From a virus: DNA of 64,000 nucleotides. Position numbers and translations under genes: made by a program. A model generated the notes under the pieces. The model saw only the letters and a list, made by a program, of their open reading frames with translations. It was not told where the DNA came from and searched no databases. How positions within the stretch are numbered: position 1 is the first letter of the stretch; the number at the start of each line of letters is the position of its first letter. Below, one piece after another: positions 1 to 8,198 of this stretch. The stretch is taken from IMG/VR virus record IMGVR_UViG_3300024289_000019, positions 1 through 64,000 of that record; one strand, 5' to 3'.

Positions 1-1
1 A

Positions 2-28
2 ACTGGAGTTTGGGAGTCTCTTGAATGA
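2..28 (+). CDS. 3' end of an upstream gene (partial)
   Basis: This frame is open from the window edge to a TGA at 26-28, which overlaps the ATG at 25 as ATGA. That is the stop/start overlap used throughout this genome. Only about eight residues are visible, so no function can be given. Confidence 0.35.
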   Translation, partial: TGVWESLE

Positions 29-576
29 TATATTTTTTATATGATGTTGAAGATAGGAGCCCTTATATTAATGAGGTTGGAGAATATTCTAGTTGTTTAA
101 TTGGAGCTATTGATGAGGCTAACCTGCTATATATAAGATTACCAAAAGTTCTTATTGTTCCTAAAAACGTAGCCATGGCATGGAAATTTGCTGGAAAGTA
201 TAAAGGCTATATAAATGTTAGAGAAAAAACAAGAGTATATGATCAGATTGATCATGAATATTTGAATCCATATAAAGATAAATATCAATATTCTTTGACC
301 GAAGAAGACAAAGAAAATGCTTGTTTATTTCAAAAAGCATTTATGTGTTTCACATTAAACAAATATTATAAAAATAAAATTCGTATTTCTAACTCAACAC
401 CCGCATTTTTACGAGATGAAAATTGGTCTTCAGAACACGTACTTTTAGAAAAGAAAAAAATAGTAGAGTCTGAGATAAATGCTTGCCAAAATTGGATAGA
501 AACTGGTATACTATTAGATAAGAAATTTGGAGTTCAATATGACCCAAATATTGCATCACAAACTATCAATCTTTAA
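25..576 (+). CDS. hypothetical protein, 183 aa
   Basis: I do not recognise this protein. It is soluble-looking, mixed charge, with no signal peptide or membrane segment. Four scattered cysteines (near residues 24, 100, 108 and 154) form no obvious metal motif. The ATG follows an in-frame stop directly and overlaps the preceding stop. It lies 5 bases upstream of the U32/methyltransferase fusion, so it is probably co-transcribed with it and may share its accessory role; that is inference from position only. Confidence 0.75.
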   Translation: MIYFLYDVEDRSPYINEVGEYSSCLIGAIDEANLLYIRLPKVLIVPKNVAMAWKFAGKYKGYINVREKTRVYDQIDHEYLNPYKDKYQYSLTEEDKENACLFQKAFMCFTLNKYYKNKIRISNSTPAFLRDENWSSEHVLLEKKKIVESEINACQNWIETGILLDKKFGVQYDPNIASQTINL

Positions 577-581
577 GGAAA

Positions 582-2225
582 ATGTTTAGCGTACCTTTAA
601 ATCCAAAATTAAATGAAAATCAACTTAATGATTTTATAAATTTTTTAAAAGATTATAAACCATATATTTATGATTTTTATTTTACATGTAGGATCCCGCC
701 ATTTAATCAAGATGCTATGGGGGATGTTTTTTCTGCTGGGCCAGAAGACCATCAATACCTTATTGATTTAGCATTATATATTCAATCTGAGTTAGGAATT
801 ACTGCTTCTGCAGTTTTTAACAATATCGAGGTCAGGCCAAGTCAAGAAAACCTAGATTTGTTTATTGAAAATTTTAAACCACTATATGAATCTGGTATTA
901 GATCTGCAACAATACCACATACTCATTGGATGGCTACAGGACAAATTAAAAAACAGTTCCCAGAACTTTTTGTAAAAAATACAATATTGAGAAATGTTTC
1001 AGAACCAAGAGACATAGAAAAGCTTGCTAAGGCTGGATTTGATTATATAAATTTAGATCGTGACTTAATGAGGGATCACGAACGTTTAAAAAGGTTTAAT
1101 AAGGCAAAGCAACAGTTTGGCATAAAACTGTCTCTATTGGCCAATGAAGGCTGTTATGGCGGTTGTATAATGATGGACGAGCATTATCAATTTAATAACA
1201 CTAGAACAGATGGACCACAATATTTTAATGACCCAATAAGTAGGGTATCTTGCCCAAAATGGGATCACGAAGATTTTGCACATTCTCTTAAAACAGCCAA
1301 TTTTCCTCCATGGAGAAAGGATTGGCAAGAGTTTTTAGATGATCTTGGAATTGATGTAATTAAAATGCATGGTAGAGAATCTCATACAAGATTAAAAGAA
1401 ACTATGGATATAATTAGAAGGTATGCCAACAATGAAGAAATTTTATTTGATAATTTTAATGATTTTATTGAAGAAACTAATTTGGTTGATAAACCAATTG
1501 CCATCTGGCGCAATAAGATCAAAAATTGTAAATTTGATTGCTGGGATTGTGGGTATTGCGACAAAATAGTTGCAGCTAAATATGGCACTCATATCAATGA
1601 GAAAGTTGCTTTGGTTGCTAAAGAAATTGTTGATTCAGTAAATAATTTAATTGAAATAGATATCCCAGGATTAACTAGTACTCGTGTTCAATCTTTAATT
1701 AATGCAATTGCAAATAAAAGTAAAAAATATTTAGAGGTTGGATCTTATCAGGGTGCAACCGCAGCGGCTGCTTTAAAAGGTAATAGCATAGAAGCGTATT
1801 TTGTAGATAATTGGTCAAATGTTCCACAATCTTTACGAACAGATTGGGACACTCCTAAAAGTAATTCATTGGAAGAATTTAAAGATAATATAAGGCCATA
1901 TATTGGAAATAATAAAATTAAAATATGCAATTCTGATATGTTTAAGGTAAATTTAACAGACATTAAAGATATTGATTTTTTCTTTTATGATGGCCCACAC
2001 GACTTGCAGAATACGCAAAATATAGTAAAATATTACTCAGAGGTTTTTGCAAAAAACACCATTATGATATTTGATGACGCAAATTGGACTCAAGTAGTTC
2101 AAGGCTCTCATAAAGGAATTATTGAGTCTGGTTTAAAAATATTATATAGCAAAAAAATATTAAATAGTTCAGAATCAGATAAAGACTGGTGGAACGGTTT
2201 ATACATATTAGTTACGGAGAAATAA
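582..2225 (+). CDS. U32-like Fe-S TIM-barrel protein fused to a class I methyltransferase
   Basis: 547 residues in two parts. Residues 1-345 look like a peptidase-U32-type TIM barrel. Cysteines 191 and 195 (NEGCYGGC), 224 (SCPKW) and a cluster at 316, 320, 323 and 326 could hold an iron-sulfur cluster, as in the UbiU/UbiV/TrhP/RlhA branch, which acts in hydroxylation of RNA or quinones. KMHGRES near 261 resembles the K-x-GR segment of U32 proteins. Residues 375-547 look like a Methyltransf_24 domain: LEVGSYQG at 384-391 for SAM, an acidic residue at 409, YDGPHD at 469-474 and FDDA at 497-500. The SD before 582 is weak (AAGGAAA). Its stop overlaps the membrane protein start as TAATG. Substrate unknown; family assignment from motifs only. 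Confidence 0.65.
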   Translation: MFSVPLNPKLNENQLNDFINFLKDYKPYIYDFYFTCRIPPFNQDAMGDVFSAGPEDHQYLIDLALYIQSELGITASAVFNNIEVRPSQENLDLFIENFKPLYESGIRSATIPHTHWMATGQIKKQFPELFVKNTILRNVSEPRDIEKLAKAGFDYINLDRDLMRDHERLKRFNKAKQQFGIKLSLLANEGCYGGCIMMDEHYQFNNTRTDGPQYFNDPISRVSCPKWDHEDFAHSLKTANFPPWRKDWQEFLDDLGIDVIKMHGRESHTRLKETMDIIRRYANNEEILFDNFNDFIEETNLVDKPIAIWRNKIKNCKFDCWDCGYCDKIVAAKYGTHINEKVALVAKEIVDSVNNLIEIDIPGLTSTRVQSLINAIANKSKKYLEVGSYQGATAAAALKGNSIEAYFVDNWSNVPQSLRTDWDTPKSNSLEEFKDNIRPYIGNNKIKICNSDMFKVNLTDIKDIDFFFYDGPHDLQNTQNIVKYYSEVFAKNTIMIFDDANWTQVVQGSHKGIIESGLKILYSKKILNSSESDKDWWNGLYILVTEK

Positions 2226-3136
2226 TGCCTAGTTTAAATATTTTGTTTGAAGAGTGGTACTACATATTAATGCTTGGAACTGTAATGGTTCTTTCTTATT
2301 ATGCAAGAAAATTTGATGTCTTTCAACCACTTTATTCTTGGATTGCAAAAAAAATAAAATCAAAAAGAGCAGTAATTGCTATTACATCAGCCGTTTCTGG
2401 AGTGTTGCCAATTAATGGCAGAGTTGTTATTTCAGCTGGAATCTTAAATACAATGGCTCCACAAGATGAGCGTAGAAAAAAATATGGCGTCATAGACTAC
2501 TTGGCAACACATCACTTTTATTTTTGGTCTCCATTAGAAAAGACTGTATTGCTTCCGATGGCGGCATTAAATATTTCTTATGCTTCTTTTATAGGATCGG
2601 TATGGCCGCTGCTTGCAACTTTAGTAGTTTGTATTCTTTATTATATTTTTGGGGTTTTAAAAGAGTCTGATGTAGATATTGTTATTAGGAGTAAGAGAGA
2701 AAAACAATTATTAAACACAAAAAATATAATCAAGGATAATATATTTACATTATTTATAGTCACAGCCATCCTTGCTTTGGGCAACTTTGTGTCATACCAC
2801 AAAGACTATTTTTCAAAAATTGTAGATTCGGCTCACGATTCAGAGATGCTAGTATTAGTCTTACTTGGATCCTTTATCCTATCTTTTATCCTAGGAAGTA
2901 GTGGAAAATTTGCTGGAGTTCTAGCCGTATCCCTACCAATTTTTGGAGCCACCTACCTACCCATACTGTTTGCAGCAAATTGGGCTGGCTACATATTGTC
3001 TCCAATGCATAAATGCATGATAATTGGAAAGAGGATGTTTGGGTCTTCCTTTAAAGAATACTATAGGGTCCTATCAGCAGTAGTCCTATTTGTCTTTTTG
3101 GTATCGATAGTTCAGACTTATACCACAGGGCTTTAA
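2225..3136 (+). CDS. polytopic membrane protein, transporter-like
   Basis: 303 residues from the ATG that overlaps the upstream TAA, with GGAGA just before it; an upstream in-frame start at 2189 lies inside the previous gene and is less likely. I count about seven or eight hydrophobic segments, including residues 10-27, 47-68, 116-140, 170-188 and 205-260. The conserved-looking GVLPINGR (about 57-64) and GSSGKFAG (about 219-226) recall DUF401/citrate-transporter-type families, but it is shorter than those. It would sit in the host membrane. Translational coupling to the U32/methyltransferase gene suggests a shared function. Substrate cannot be inferred. Confidence 0.65.
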   Translation: MPSLNILFEEWYYILMLGTVMVLSYYARKFDVFQPLYSWIAKKIKSKRAVIAITSAVSGVLPINGRVVISAGILNTMAPQDERRKKYGVIDYLATHHFYFWSPLEKTVLLPMAALNISYASFIGSVWPLLATLVVCILYYIFGVLKESDVDIVIRSKREKQLLNTKNIIKDNIFTLFIVTAILALGNFVSYHKDYFSKIVDSAHDSEMLVLVLLGSFILSFILGSSGKFAGVLAVSLPIFGATYLPILFAANWAGYILSPMHKCMIIGKRMFGSSFKEYYRVLSAVVLFVFLVSIVQTYTTGL

Positions 3137-3147
3137 ACGCTTATATT

Positions 3148-3172
3148 CCAGTGGCTTCTAGAAGGTCGCTGG
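3148..3172 (+). terminator. stem-loop after the membrane protein gene
   Basis: CCAGTGGC pairs with GTCGCTGG (two G-U pairs), and the inside TTCTAGAA adds pairing. There is no good T-run after it, so it may be a weak terminator. A TATAAT at 3175-3180 follows at once, so it could also be a promoter-associated structure. Confidence 0.4.
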
Positions 3173-3225
3173 GGTATAATTAAGAATGTTATAGGGAAAA
3201 GCGGACCTTAACAAAAATGCATTCA

Positions 3226-3234
3226 TGCTATAAT
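3226..3234 (+). promoter_or_regulatory. extended -10 promoter of the fibre operon
   Basis: TGCTATAAT, an extended -10 box, lies 16 bases upstream of the ATG at 3251. A possible -35 (TTAACA at 3208-3213) is only 15 bases away. The predicted start near 3241 leaves a short leader containing AGGAG. A second TATAAT at 3175-3180 may be another promoter. Confidence 0.6.
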
Positions 3235-3250
3235 TTATACAGGAGAAAAT

Positions 3251-3583
3251 ATGCCTAGTTATGACAGTTTATCAAGTCAGATCACTACTTTTAAAGCTAA
3301 AGTAGATGCTCTGAGCAGCAGCACTCTAACTGCACAAGACCTAGTATTCCTTGCAAAAGCACTGGAGTCAATGGGCAATCTATTGGGAGTTAACGATATT
3401 GTTGCTGCAACTTCTAACAGCATCAATAGTATCCAAACTGCAGGAAGCGGACAAGTAACAACAGTTCAAACTGCAGGAGCAACACAAATTGCTGCTGTTA
3501 ATACAGCAGGAACACAAAACATTGCTAACCTTGCAGGTCAAATTAGCAATTATACTTTATATACAAACATGGGAGTGATTTAA
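3251..3583 (+). CDS. small fibre-locus protein, 110 aa
   Basis: I do not recognise a named family. The N-terminal half is helical-looking. Residues about 60-95 contain three degenerate repeats with the pattern TAG-x-x-QV/QI (QTAGSGQV, QTAGATQI, NTAGTQNI), the kind of short repeat seen in trimeric fibre shafts. It is the first gene after a promoter and has a clear AGGAG ribosome site. It heads the fibre locus, so a virion fibre or fibre-attachment role is likely by position. Confidence 0.6.
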   Translation: MPSYDSLSSQITTFKAKVDALSSSTLTAQDLVFLAKALESMGNLLGVNDIVAATSNSINSIQTAGSGQVTTVQTAGATQIAAVNTAGTQNIANLAGQISNYTLYTNMGVI

Positions 3584-3584
3584 T

Positions 3585-3902
3585 ATGCCAACAGTAAGCT
3601 TGCCAGCTCGATTTGCAGCAGGAACAGCAACTACATCTGAAGTTACAATATTAACAGTTCCTGGTGGAGAATCAGACATTATTACATCTGTTACATTTGA
3701 TAACATTACAGATGCAGCTAATCAGGTTACTTTAAAGATGGCAGGAGTCAACTTTGCAAAGAACCTTGATCTCGCACCAAGATCATTAGTAGTTTTAGAT
3801 TTTAAACAAGTTTTAAACACGGCAGAAACAATTACAGTTCAGGCATCAGTTAACAATGGTGTCACATACTTTGTTTCTGGCGTAAAAGTAATCAATACAT
3901 AA
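3585..3902 (+). CDS. beta-rich fibre-locus protein, copy 1
   Basis: 105 residues, almost all predicted beta strands. It is a paralogue of the protein at 7823-8182: both share the order hydrophobic strand, V-D-L/I-x-Q segment (DFKQVLNTAE versus DLNQVVYPGE), then ANV/SVNNG and an SGVK/EVIN/FN ending. This suggests a small sandwich domain that joins or caps fibre subunits. One base separates it from the upstream stop. No enzymatic motif is present. Confidence 0.6.
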   Translation: MPTVSLPARFAAGTATTSEVTILTVPGGESDIITSVTFDNITDAANQVTLKMAGVNFAKNLDLAPRSLVVLDFKQVLNTAETITVQASVNNGVTYFVSGVKVINT

Positions 3903-3918
3903 TTAGGAGATTTAAAAA

Positions 3919-4887
3919 ATGGCTGTAGCAAATTCAACTACACAAATTATAATGCCAGGACTAGATGCGTCTATTCAGTCAAATCTAAATACAGCATTAA
4001 ATACAAACACAACGTTGCAGAATGTTTTAGCATCAGTTGGAAATATTCCACTGAAAGTTGTTAAGCCTGTTACAGTCAAATTAACTTCAACACAGTATTG
4101 GACTCGTCCAGCTAATACACTGTCTTCAGTAGAGGTTACAATTGTTGGCGGCGGCGGAGGCGGCGGGGGATCTCATGGTTCTCACCATGGTGGCGGCGGT
4201 GGTGGTGGAGGACAGGTTATTCGTCGTCACGTAGATATTGCATCTGTTGCAGTAGGACAATCTGTTCTTGTTACAATTGGAACTGGTGGTTCAAGAGTTT
4301 GTGGAAGCACAAATACAAATGGCGGTAGCGGTGGTAATACTACATTTGGTTCATTCTTAACTGCATTTGGCGGCGGCGGAGGCGGCGCTTATGGACAGCA
4401 TGCACCACAATCTCCTGGAGGTTCAACTGGTGGCGGCGGTGGAAGAAACGCACACTCTGCAGGAGGCGGTGGCGGTGGCGCAGGTGGCGCAGGCGGAGGA
4501 GCTTGGGGACAAAATCAAGAACATAGCTGGAGAATGTATGCTGGACACGGTTCACATACACCAACAACAGATGAAGGATCTTCTTCTGGAGGACATGGAA
4601 TGGCTGGACAAAATTCAAGTTCACAGTCTACAACAGGTGGAACTGGCGGATTAGGTTTGTATGGCCTTGGCGGTGGCGGTGGCGGTTCAGGTCGTCACGC
4701 AATGGGCAACGGATCAAACGGTGGTGGCGCAGGTGGCGCAGGAAATGGAAGTCCGTATGGAACTGCTGGACAGCCTGGACAAAATGGTTCTGGCGGTGGC
4801 GGTGGCGGTGCAGATAATGGAGACTGCTCAGGACTTGGTGGAGACGGAGCATGTATTATTACTTATTGGTTAAAGGAGAATGCATAA
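3919..4887 (+). CDS. Gly-rich tail-tip adhesin, copy 1
   Basis: 322 residues. Residues 1-75 are a non-repetitive base with WTRPAN, followed by a long Gly-rich part holding about ten runs of Gly separated by short variable loops rich in His, Ser, Asn and Gln. This layout matches Gly-rich receptor-binding adhesins such as T-even-type gp38, where Gly runs form polyglycine II helices and the loops bind the receptor. That match is by composition and layout. The gene has AGGAGA upstream, and its stop overlaps the next start as TAATG. Its paralogue lies at 5700-6680, with the base conserved and the loops different. Confidence 0.75.
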   Translation: MAVANSTTQIIMPGLDASIQSNLNTALNTNTTLQNVLASVGNIPLKVVKPVTVKLTSTQYWTRPANTLSSVEVTIVGGGGGGGGSHGSHHGGGGGGGGQVIRRHVDIASVAVGQSVLVTIGTGGSRVCGSTNTNGGSGGNTTFGSFLTAFGGGGGGAYGQHAPQSPGGSTGGGGGRNAHSAGGGGGGAGGAGGGAWGQNQEHSWRMYAGHGSHTPTTDEGSSSGGHGMAGQNSSSQSTTGGTGGLGLYGLGGGGGGSGRHAMGNGSNGGGAGGAGNGSPYGTAGQPGQNGSGGGGGGADNGDCSGLGGDGACIITYWLKENA

Positions 4888-5249
4888 TGAGTGAACGCAG
4901 AAATATGGCGTTAGTAAAAGAAGGCACAGTTATAAATACTATTGTTTTTCCAGAAAAAGGAGAACTTTATGACAGCCTTTTGGTAGATGTAAAAGCACAA
5001 TTTTCAGACTGCGACTTAATTGATGCAACTGATTGGGTAGATGAATCACATCCATATGATGTTGTTTCTCCAGGATTTTCATGGGATGGAGAAAAATTTA
5101 TCGCTCCAGCTCCAGGAGTAGATACAGTAACAGAAGAAAGCTTAGAAGAAGCAAAATTAATGATGGAAGCAGATATCGCACGTAGGGCAGAAGAGGCAGC
5201 TAATGATCCTGCTGTAACTCCTGCACCAAAAACAGGAGGAAATGAATAA
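4887..5249 (+). CDS. tail-fibre-assembly-like protein
   Basis: 120 residues from the ATG overlapping the adhesin stop, with AAAGGAG upstream. The opening pattern (a short peptide leading to ALVKEGTVINTIVF) and the later SPGFSWDGEKFIAPAP resemble small fibre-assembly or chaperone proteins, which typically carry a V-x-N-x-I strand and a GW/F-x-WDG-x-F-x-PP segment. The C-terminal 35 residues are acidic, Ala-rich and probably disordered. Its place directly behind the adhesin supports a helper role. The assignment is by pattern, not by a family hit. Confidence 0.55.
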   Translation: MSERRNMALVKEGTVINTIVFPEKGELYDSLLVDVKAQFSDCDLIDATDWVDESHPYDVVSPGFSWDGEKFIAPAPGVDTVTEESLEEAKLMMEADIARRAEEAANDPAVTPAPKTGGNE

Positions 5250-5686
5250 TGCCGATTACATCAATTCCAGAAGCAGTTAGCCCTGCACTTTGGACATACA
5301 CATACTTACAGGCACCAATAAATGGACAAGGTTATACATATTTTAACATTCCTGTTGAATTTATTAATCTTGGAACAATTGCTGCTGGAGGAACTGCAAC
5401 ATGCAATATTGCCGAAGATGGAGTTTTTAGAATGCAAGCAAGCGGTAACATGACAGTAGCATTCACAAACATTCCTACTACAGGTAAAGCAGCATTTTGG
5501 CAGGTAGAAATTAAAGCTGGTGGCTCTTACACAGTTACTTGGCCAGCAGCAGTTAAATGGGATGGCGGTGGAGCTTCTAACGTAGCACCATTGCTTTCAA
5601 CCAATACAACAGTATTGAATTTTTTCACAAGAGACGGCGGTACCACAATTTATGGTGCGTACGCTTTTGCCGATCTTAACGTATAG
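5249..5686 (+). CDS. fibre-locus beta protein, 145 aa
   Basis: The start overlaps the previous stop as TAATG. The protein is beta-rich with a Gly/Ala/Thr bias and Trp residues at conserved-looking turns (WQVEIKAGG, WPAAVKWDGGG). It looks like a fibre tip or spike domain. I do not recognise a family. It sits between the two adhesin modules, so it is probably part of the same distal fibre complex. Confidence 0.55.
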   Translation: MPITSIPEAVSPALWTYTYLQAPINGQGYTYFNIPVEFINLGTIAAGGTATCNIAEDGVFRMQASGNMTVAFTNIPTTGKAAFWQVEIKAGGSYTVTWPAAVKWDGGGASNVAPLLSTNTTVLNFFTRDGGTTIYGAYAFADLNV

Positions 5687-5699
5687 GAGATAAATAAAA

Positions 5700-6680
5700 A
5701 TGGCTGTAAATTCCACCACAAAGTTACAAGTACTACCAGGACTAGATAGCACAATGCAATCAAATATGCAGATTGCTTTAAACTCAAATTCAACTTTAGC
5801 ATCTGTAATTTCTGCTACTGGTGGAGTTCAAACAAAGCTTTTAAAGCCAGTAACGGTTAAATTTAATTCAACTGGTAACTGGACACGTCCAGCAAACACA
5901 ATGTCTTCAGTAGAAGTAATTTTGGTCGGTGGCGGCGGAGGCGGCGGAGGTTGCCATTCATCTGGTCACGCTGGCGGTGGCGGTGGTGGTGGACAAGTTA
6001 TTAGAAGATTCGTAGATATTTCTTCGGTAGCAGTTGGTTCAAATATTCTTGTTACAATTGGTAACGGTGGTTCAAGAGTTTCTGGTAACAATAATACAAA
6101 TGGTGGAGACGGAGGACAATCAACCTTTGGTTCATTCTTGACTGCAGGCGGAGGCGGCGGAGGCGGCGCTTATGGACAGACTGGAAGACAAGGTAGCGGT
6201 GGATCTTCTGGCGGTGGCGGTGGCCAAGCTTCACACTCTGCTGGTGGCGGTGGCGGTGGCGCAGGTGGCGGAGGATTGCATGGTCGTTGCATGATGATGC
6301 ACCACTCTTGGTACACTTATGGTGGGCAGGGCTCACATAACGTTTCTGGACTTAATGGAGGAGAAGGAGCTTCTATGGGAGGTTCTGGAGAGTATAAGGC
6401 CTCGTCATCAGATCAGAATTGTTGCGGTGGAAATGGCGGACCTGGACTATATGGATTTGGCGGCGGCGGCGGAGGCGGCGGAGATTGGGGTATGGGAGCA
6501 GGTTCAAATGGCGGTGGAAATGGTGGCTCAAGAACTTCGTATAGCCCATATGGAACTGCTGGAGCATCTGGTATAGATGGAACTGGCGGCGGCGGCGGAG
6601 GTTGCCAAGAAGGAAACAGTTCTGGCTTAGGTGGCGCAGGGACCTGTTTAATTACTTACTACGTAAAAGAGAGCGCTTAA
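5700..6680 (+). CDS. Gly-rich tail-tip adhesin, copy 2
   Basis: 326 residues, a clear paralogue of 3919-4887. The base (about residues 1-75) matches through NSTT, PGLD, QSN, ALN, LKPVTVKFNS and NWTRPAN. The Gly-run framework is kept, including IRRFVDISSVAVG, VTIGNGGSRVSG and a LITYYVKES ending. The intervening loops differ strongly and here contain extra Cys and Met. This is what is expected when two receptor specificities are kept on one particle or swapped by recombination. GGAGA lies upstream. The same caution on function applies as for copy 1. Confidence 0.75.
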   Translation: MAVNSTTKLQVLPGLDSTMQSNMQIALNSNSTLASVISATGGVQTKLLKPVTVKFNSTGNWTRPANTMSSVEVILVGGGGGGGGCHSSGHAGGGGGGGQVIRRFVDISSVAVGSNILVTIGNGGSRVSGNNNTNGGDGGQSTFGSFLTAGGGGGGGAYGQTGRQGSGGSSGGGGGQASHSAGGGGGGAGGGGLHGRCMMMHHSWYTYGGQGSHNVSGLNGGEGASMGGSGEYKASSSDQNCCGGNGGPGLYGFGGGGGGGGDWGMGAGSNGGGNGGSRTSYSPYGTAGASGIDGTGGGGGGCQEGNSSGLGGAGTCLITYYVKESA

Positions 6681-6681
6681 T

Positions 6682-7086
6682 ATGTACGCCGTAATTGAAG
6701 ACAATAAGATTGTCGCATACGGCACAGCAGAGCAAATTCTAAATGTGTCTGTTGGCGAACAAGGTTTAAAATCTGTAATTAAAGAAAATAATCTTATTGA
6801 AGTTGTAACAAAAATAGATTATGACTCTGACACAGAAAAATTAATTTCAGTAGAACCTTATATTGAAGGCAAAAAAGTATATTCTGTTAAAAAAGAAAAG
6901 CTTAGTAAAGAAGAAATTAAGTCTAACATAGATGCACACGTAGATTTTGAACTAATGTCTGTTTCTGGAAGAACTGATAAAGCGGCAAAAGATTACATTA
7001 AAGCTTTGGAAAAAATTAAAGATTCGGCAGATTTGATTTCAAAAATTGAATGGCCAGAAAAACCAGCAGAGGAATCATCTAAATAA
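6682..7086 (+). CDS. possible fibre-assembly helper, 134 aa
   Basis: It begins YAVIEDNKIVAYG, a strand-turn-strand start like small fibre-assembly proteins, and ends in a charged helical tail (from about residue 80). It occupies the same position behind adhesin copy 2 as the 4887-5249 gene does behind copy 1, although sequence similarity between the two is slight. That positional parallel is the main reason for the call. Its stop overlaps the next start as TAATG. Confidence 0.45.
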   Translation: MYAVIEDNKIVAYGTAEQILNVSVGEQGLKSVIKENNLIEVVTKIDYDSDTEKLISVEPYIEGKKVYSVKKEKLSKEEIKSNIDAHVDFELMSVSGRTDKAAKDYIKALEKIKDSADLISKIEWPEKPAEESSK

Positions 7087-7814
7087 TGTTTGTTAATCAT
7101 CGTTCTATATTTAGAAGAAATCGTTTTACACAAAATGGACTACAACTTTGGGTAGACGCAGCCTTACCTGGAACAGTAACAAGAGATGGAAATAATAAAG
7201 TTTCTTTATGGAAAGACAAAACAATTAATGGAAGAAATTTTGTTCAAAATACAGCAGCGCAACAACCAACATTTTTACCTACAGGAATTAATGGTTTAGG
7301 TGCTGTATACTTTGACGGAACAGCATTTAATATGCCATTTTCAGATCAAACTCTTGGTTATATATCTGGATCATCTTTTACAATAGCATACGTTGCTACA
7401 AAAACTGCTGGATCAGCAAACCAATATGTAATTGGTGGTCAAGGAACAGGAACTAGAAATAATCTAATACTTGGATATGTTTCTTCTAACACATATAAAT
7501 TTGGTCTTGGAAATGATGACCAAAATGCAATTGTCAATGTAGTAAATGCTGGTGTTCCAGAGCTTTATTTAGTAACATTTGATTCTTCAACATTTGAAAG
7601 AAGAATTAGAAGAAATACCGCAGACGAAGGACTTGGAGCATCTTCTGGATTAATTTCTGGAATGTCTGGACAGTCCCTTGGAAAATATTTGTCCTCATTT
7701 GGAAACTTTGCAATAGGAGAACTTTTAATTTATAACAGAGTTTTGACTGCATCTGAAATTAATAGCGTTGAACGTGATTTAATGTCAAAGTGGTCAATTA
7801 CTTACGGTAGCTAG
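7086..7814 (+). CDS. concanavalin A/LamG-type fibre protein
   Basis: 242 residues. LQLWVDAALPGTV followed by a W-KD-x-NGRNF turn and NGLGAVYFDG is the usual start of LamG-like carbohydrate-binding domains. The C-terminal segment FAIGELLIYNRVLTASEI is the typical last strand and helix of that fold. A role in glycan binding on the host surface is likely. No catalytic residues of glycosidases are apparent. Confidence 0.7.
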   Translation: MFVNHRSIFRRNRFTQNGLQLWVDAALPGTVTRDGNNKVSLWKDKTINGRNFVQNTAAQQPTFLPTGINGLGAVYFDGTAFNMPFSDQTLGYISGSSFTIAYVATKTAGSANQYVIGGQGTGTRNNLILGYVSSNTYKFGLGNDDQNAIVNVVNAGVPELYLVTFDSSTFERRIRRNTADEGLGASSGLISGMSGQSLGKYLSSFGNFAIGELLIYNRVLTASEINSVERDLMSKWSITYGS

Positions 7815-7822
7815 GAGACATA

Positions 7823-8182
7823 ATGCCAATAACATATGAATATTATGCCCCACAAAGATTTGGAAACCCAACAACTCTAACTACAACACCACAAAATATT
7901 TATACATTTGATCAAAAATCAATAATGAAACAGTTATTGGTTGCTAATATTTTTAATGGACTTCTAACTTTCTCTATGTATCTTGTTCCCTCTGGACAAG
8001 TTCTTAAAGAACAATATAAAATTTTTGGAGATGTTCAGGTAGACGCAAACACAGTGTTAACTATTGATCTAAACCAGGTTGTATATCCTGGAGAAGCTAT
8101 TTATGCTCACGCTAATGTGGCAAACGGACTTAACTTTATTATCTCTGGAGTAGAAATATTCAATCCTGTTGAGACGGCATAG
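7823..8182 (+). CDS. beta-rich fibre-locus protein, copy 2
   Basis: 119 residues, paralogous to 3585-3902 (shared order TIDLNQVVYPGE, HANVANG, ISGVEIFN). It has an additional N-terminal stretch with aromatic residues. AGGAGA lies 6 bases before the ATG. Two copies flanking the adhesins suggest a repeated connector or cap. Confidence 0.6.
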   Translation: MPITYEYYAPQRFGNPTTLTTTPQNIYTFDQKSIMKQLLVANIFNGLLTFSMYLVPSGQVLKEQYKIFGDVQVDANTVLTIDLNQVVYPGEAIYAHANVANGLNFIISGVEIFNPVETA

Positions 8183-8198
8183 TTTAAGGTGATATGCA

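Noticed and set aside
3119-3130. TATACCACAGGG shared with the tRNA-Asn promoter right arm (63616-63627)
   Set aside because: At 3119 it lies inside a coding region. A 12-base match within 64 kb is expected many times by chance.
4340-4873. Several open frames overlapping the first Gly-rich adhesin on both strands
   Set aside because: GGN repeats give His/Arg- or Ala/Val-rich shadow frames. The same happens in the second adhesin at 6052-6576.
3919-6680. Diversity-generating retroelement acting on the adhesins
   Set aside because: Two similar genes with variable loops look like target and template, but no reverse transcriptase is present and the differences are not limited to adenines.
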